Source of the DNA: Pseudolabrys sp.
Lineage (GTDB): Bacteria; Pseudomonadota; Alphaproteobacteria; Rhizobiales; Xanthobacteraceae
Direction: 5' to 3'
NCBI GenBank assembly: GCA_017849615.1
Contig: JAFIGS010000035.1
Coordinates: 38,397 to 102,396 of the forward strand
DNA: 64,000 nucleotides
Below, one piece after another: positions 62,411 through 64,000 of the stretch. Below the pieces are notes generated by a model. That model was not told the DNA's origin, did not search any database, and saw only the letters and a list, made by a program, of their open reading frames with translations. How positions within the stretch are numbered: position 1 is the stretch's first letter; each line of letters begins with the position of its first letter. Both the position numbers and the translations under genes were made by a program.

Positions 62411-62604
62411 AGTCAGGCTTTTGGGGGGCAGACGGCCGCTGTTGTCGTCGTCGCATCCGCTCGACTATTTCCAATGTCGGACTGTTGTAACCCGGCGATG
62501 GTGAACCGAAAGTTCCTTCGCTTTTTAGCGTCCTCAGATTACCGAGACTTGTCGGGAATTCGCGGACCGCGCGTTAAGCAAGGCTTGACCATACCGCGCC
62601 GCCC

Positions 62605-63042
62605 TCACACCAGGCTCAACGTCACCGCCGCGAGCGCCAGATAGCGGCCGACCTTGGCGATGGTGACGAGCGCGAGAAACACCGGGAACGGCTCGCGCAG
62701 CACGCCCGCCACCACGGTGAGCGGATCGCCGATGAACGGCGCCCAGGACAACAACAGCGACCAGCGGCCATAGCGGCGATACCAGCGCTCAGTGCGCGCC
62801 AGCGCGTCCGGCTTGACCGGAAACCAGCGGCGGTCGCGGAAGCGCTCGATGCCGCGGCCGAGCAGCCAGTTGATCGCCGAGCCCAGCACATTGCCGATGC
62901 TCGCCACCACGATCAGCGCCCACACCGGATAGGCGCCGGTGAGCAGGAGGCCGGCGAGCACCGCCTCCGACTGCGCCGGCAGGATGGTCGCGGCAATCAG
63001 CGCGGTGAGGAAGAGAGAAAAGTAGATAGCGAGGGAGGACAT
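62605..63042 (-). CDS. YqaA/DedA-type (SNARE-associated) membrane protein
   Basis: 145 aa from ATG 63042; the frame is open to 63144. Several hydrophobic helices (LFLTALIAATILPAQSEAVLAGLLL, ALIVVASIGNVLGSAINWLLGRG) and SWAPFIGDPLTVVAGVLREPF match the YqaA subgroup of DedA-like proteins. Members affect membrane/lipid homeostasis; precise role unknown. Confidence 0.84.
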   Translation of the reverse strand: MSSLAIYFSLFLTALIAATILPAQSEAVLAGLLLTGAYPVWALIVVASIGNVLGSAINWLLGRGIERFRDRRWFPVKPDALARTERWYRRYGRWSLLLSWAPFIGDPLTVVAGVLREPFPVFLALVTIAKVGRYLALAAVTLSLV

Positions 63043-63121
63043 GGGATGGGGAAGACTGAGTGTTGGGCGGCGGACCGTGTGAAGCGGACCTTTGCTTGTA
63101 CGGTCAGCCACCCACTCTGTC

Positions 63122-63144
63122 ATGCCCGGGCTTGACCCGGGCAT
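63122..63144. repeat. short palindrome ATGCCCGGG/CCCGGGCAT
   Basis: ATGCCCGGG-cttga-CCCGGGCAT, a common alphaproteobacterial intergenic repeat. Confidence 0.6.
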
Positions 63145-63219
63145 CCCGCTTAGGCGGGCGAGCCTCAGTAAGTTTGGTGGTTACATGAGTTAGCCGTTTA
63201 TCTAGGTCGGGCTCGCTCC

Positions 63220-63455
63220 CTACCCCTTCTGCTTCTCCGCATAGGCATCGACCAGCGTGCGGATCATGCGCTGATAGGGTACGCGGCGGGCCTTGGCGGC
63301 GCGCTTGAATAATCGACGCTGCGCCGCGACAATTCGATCGTGACCTTCACGTTCTCCTCCCGCGCCACCAGCGCGTCCGGCGACGGCAGAAAATTGCTGA
63401 CGACGCGGGCCTTGCCGATTTCGCGTTCGGTGTATTCGATCGATTTGCGGGACAT
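63220..63455 (-). pseudogene. frameshifted CopG/ribbon-helix-helix-like gene
   Basis: Two frames of one gene. Frame A starts ATG 63455 (MSRKSIEYTEREIGK... ENVKVTIELSRRSVD) and leaves its path near 63311. Frame B gives LFKRAAKARRVPYQRMIRTLVDAYAEKQKG and ends at 63220. Adding one T after the D48 codon would join them into a 78-aa ribbon-helix-helix-type protein. It is 236 bp, one base short of a multiple of three. So it is either a real lesion or a sequencing error. No toxin partner is obvious. Confidence 0.7.
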
Positions 63456-63566
63456 GGAGCGAGCTTCCATCTGGTCGGCAGGTGAACTGCCGGGGGCTGA
63501 ACGTTATAAACACCGTCACGCCGGACGAAACGCCCAAGGGGTATAATGCCCAGCCGCGCCCACGCT

Positions 63567-63760
63567 TTCCCCTCTCCCCTTGGGGGAGAGGGCGGCGAGT
63601 GCGGAGCGTCAGCGAAGCGCGAGCCGGGAGAGGGGTGAGTCTCGATCTCAGGCCCCTACACCCCTCTCCCGTCCTCGCTCGGCTTCGCCCATAGCGCATC
63701 GAAGACGCGCGTAAACGCGCTTATGGCTCGGACACCCTCTCCCCCAAGGGGAGAGGGGAA
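63567..63760. repeat. 194-bp element with 26-bp terminal inverted repeats
   Basis: The ends 63567-63592 and 63735-63760 are exact reverse complements of each other (TTCCCCTCTCCCC... with ...GGGGAGAGGGGAA), each itself a hairpin. Inner parts (GAGCCGGGAGAGGGGTGAG and the CACCCCTCTCCCGTC stretch) are also complementary. MITE- or REP-like. Confidence 0.7.
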
Positions 63761-63806
63761 GAAAGCCTGCCGCACCCCCTGTTGTAAATATTATTTCCTA
63801 GGACTA

Positions 63807-63836
63807 TTGACTTTGAGTTCCACCTAGCCCTATATT
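63807..63836 (+). promoter_or_regulatory. sigma-70-like promoter
   Basis: TTGACT, 18 bp, TATATT, in an AT-rich island that stands out in this GC-rich genome. Oriented toward the edge of the window. Confidence 0.4.
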
Positions 63837-63927
63837 CCCACCTATCCCGCCCCTGTTAGCGAGGGGTGTCTGATCAGCGTCTCCAGATGCTGGGGCGGGG
63901 AGCGGTGGCCGGGACGGGGCGTCGGAG

Positions 63928-64000
63928 ATGCGGCGCAAATTCCCCTCCCGGCGGTCCAAGCCGCACGGTCCCGGCGCGCCGCCCGCGCGCCACTGGGCAA
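63928..64000 (+). CDS. possible partial ORF running off the window edge
   Basis: ATG 63928 after GTCGGAG begins MRRKFPSRRSKPHGPGAPPA and remains open to the last base. Only 24 codons, basic and Pro-rich; not recognised. Support is only the upstream promoter-like element and a GGAG before the start. Confidence 0.25.
   Translation, partial: MRRKFPSRRSKPHGPGAPPARHWA

Larger units (their letters stand above)
62261..62604. other. ctrA-yqaA intergenic region
   Basis: 344 bp holding the ctrA terminator and a palindromic repeat (62330-62410). Beyond that, I see no gene. Confidence 0.6.
63456..63927. other. repeat-rich gene-free region
   Basis: 472 bp with the inverted repeat at 63567-63760 and an AT-rich promoter-like stretch at 63785-63840. 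No gene seen; the short frames present are in repeats. Confidence 0.5.

Noticed and set aside
63567-63760. CRISPR array
   Set aside because: Only two inverted, not direct, repeats and no regular spacers.

Overview
The window is chromosomal DNA of a GC-rich alphaproteobacterium, most likely a Rhizobiales member of the Bradyrhizobium/Rhodopseudomonas/Xanthobacteraceae type. The evidence is a CtrA master regulator beside fliI/fliJ, a SciP-type (DUF1153) protein and a FlbD-type sigma-54 activator inside the flagellar genes, a rhizobial-type phosphatidylethanolamine N-methyltransferase (PmtA), an NdvA-like glucan exporter, an Omp25/31-like outer-membrane protein and GANTC sites upstream of ctrA. 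Species cannot be read from the sequence.

Region 1 (1-21.3 kb, all minus strand) is a surface-polysaccharide (O-antigen-like) locus. At its transcriptional head are a winged-helix regulator and a NusG/RfaH-like antiterminator. Then come wbpB-wbpD-wbpE homologues (UDP-diacetamido-uronic acid synthesis), a nucleotide-sugar epimerase, a second DegT aminotransferase, an AsnB-type amidotransferase, four methyltransferases, a GNAT/FemAB-like transferase, an FAD oxidoreductase, a WbpG-HisH-HisF trio (acetamidino-sugar formation), a GT-C-like membrane protein, a 2OG-Fe oxygenase, and a Wzm/Wzt ABC exporter whose Wzt has a C-terminal glycan-binding domain. No ordinary cytoplasmic glycosyltransferase is visible, so the locus probably continues left of the window. 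A palindrome GTTCAT-N3-ATGAAC stands both before the regulator pair and before the operon, and an ops-like element with a hairpin lies in the operon leader.

Region 2 (21.6-24.2 kb) holds an elongator-type tRNA-Met(CAT), a small exported protein, pmtA and mnmA. Region 3 (24.5-39.0 kb, plus strand) is a flagellar block: fliK, flgD, sciP, fliF, fliG, fliH, fliN, flbD and, after a non-flagellar insert (lipid kinase, inositol-monophosphatase-like, small proteins, fasciclin protein), flhA. The fliF and flhA promoters share one architecture: TTAA-N7-CTAA (CtrA-like), exactly 10 bp, then GGCAA-N3-TTGCC (candidate FlbD site).

Region 4 (39.4-43.1 kb) has an MFS transporter, a tautomerase, two small unknown proteins and a lipoprotein. 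Region 5 (43.1-49.8 kb) is a TRAP-transport and uronate unit: two DctQM pairs, one DctP, a divergent FadR-type GntR regulator and a uronate dehydrogenase, linked by an identical 16-bp element in two promoter regions. Region 6 (49.9-59.1 kb) holds malic enzyme, a LysE exporter, a thioesterase, an NdvA-like exporter, a beta-barrel protein, a TetR regulator overlapping a MetE-like enzyme, and a branched-chain-type substrate-binding protein. Region 7 (59.2-64 kb) has fliJ-fliI (minus), ctrA (plus), a YqaA-type membrane protein, a frameshifted CopG-like gene and a repeat-rich right edge.
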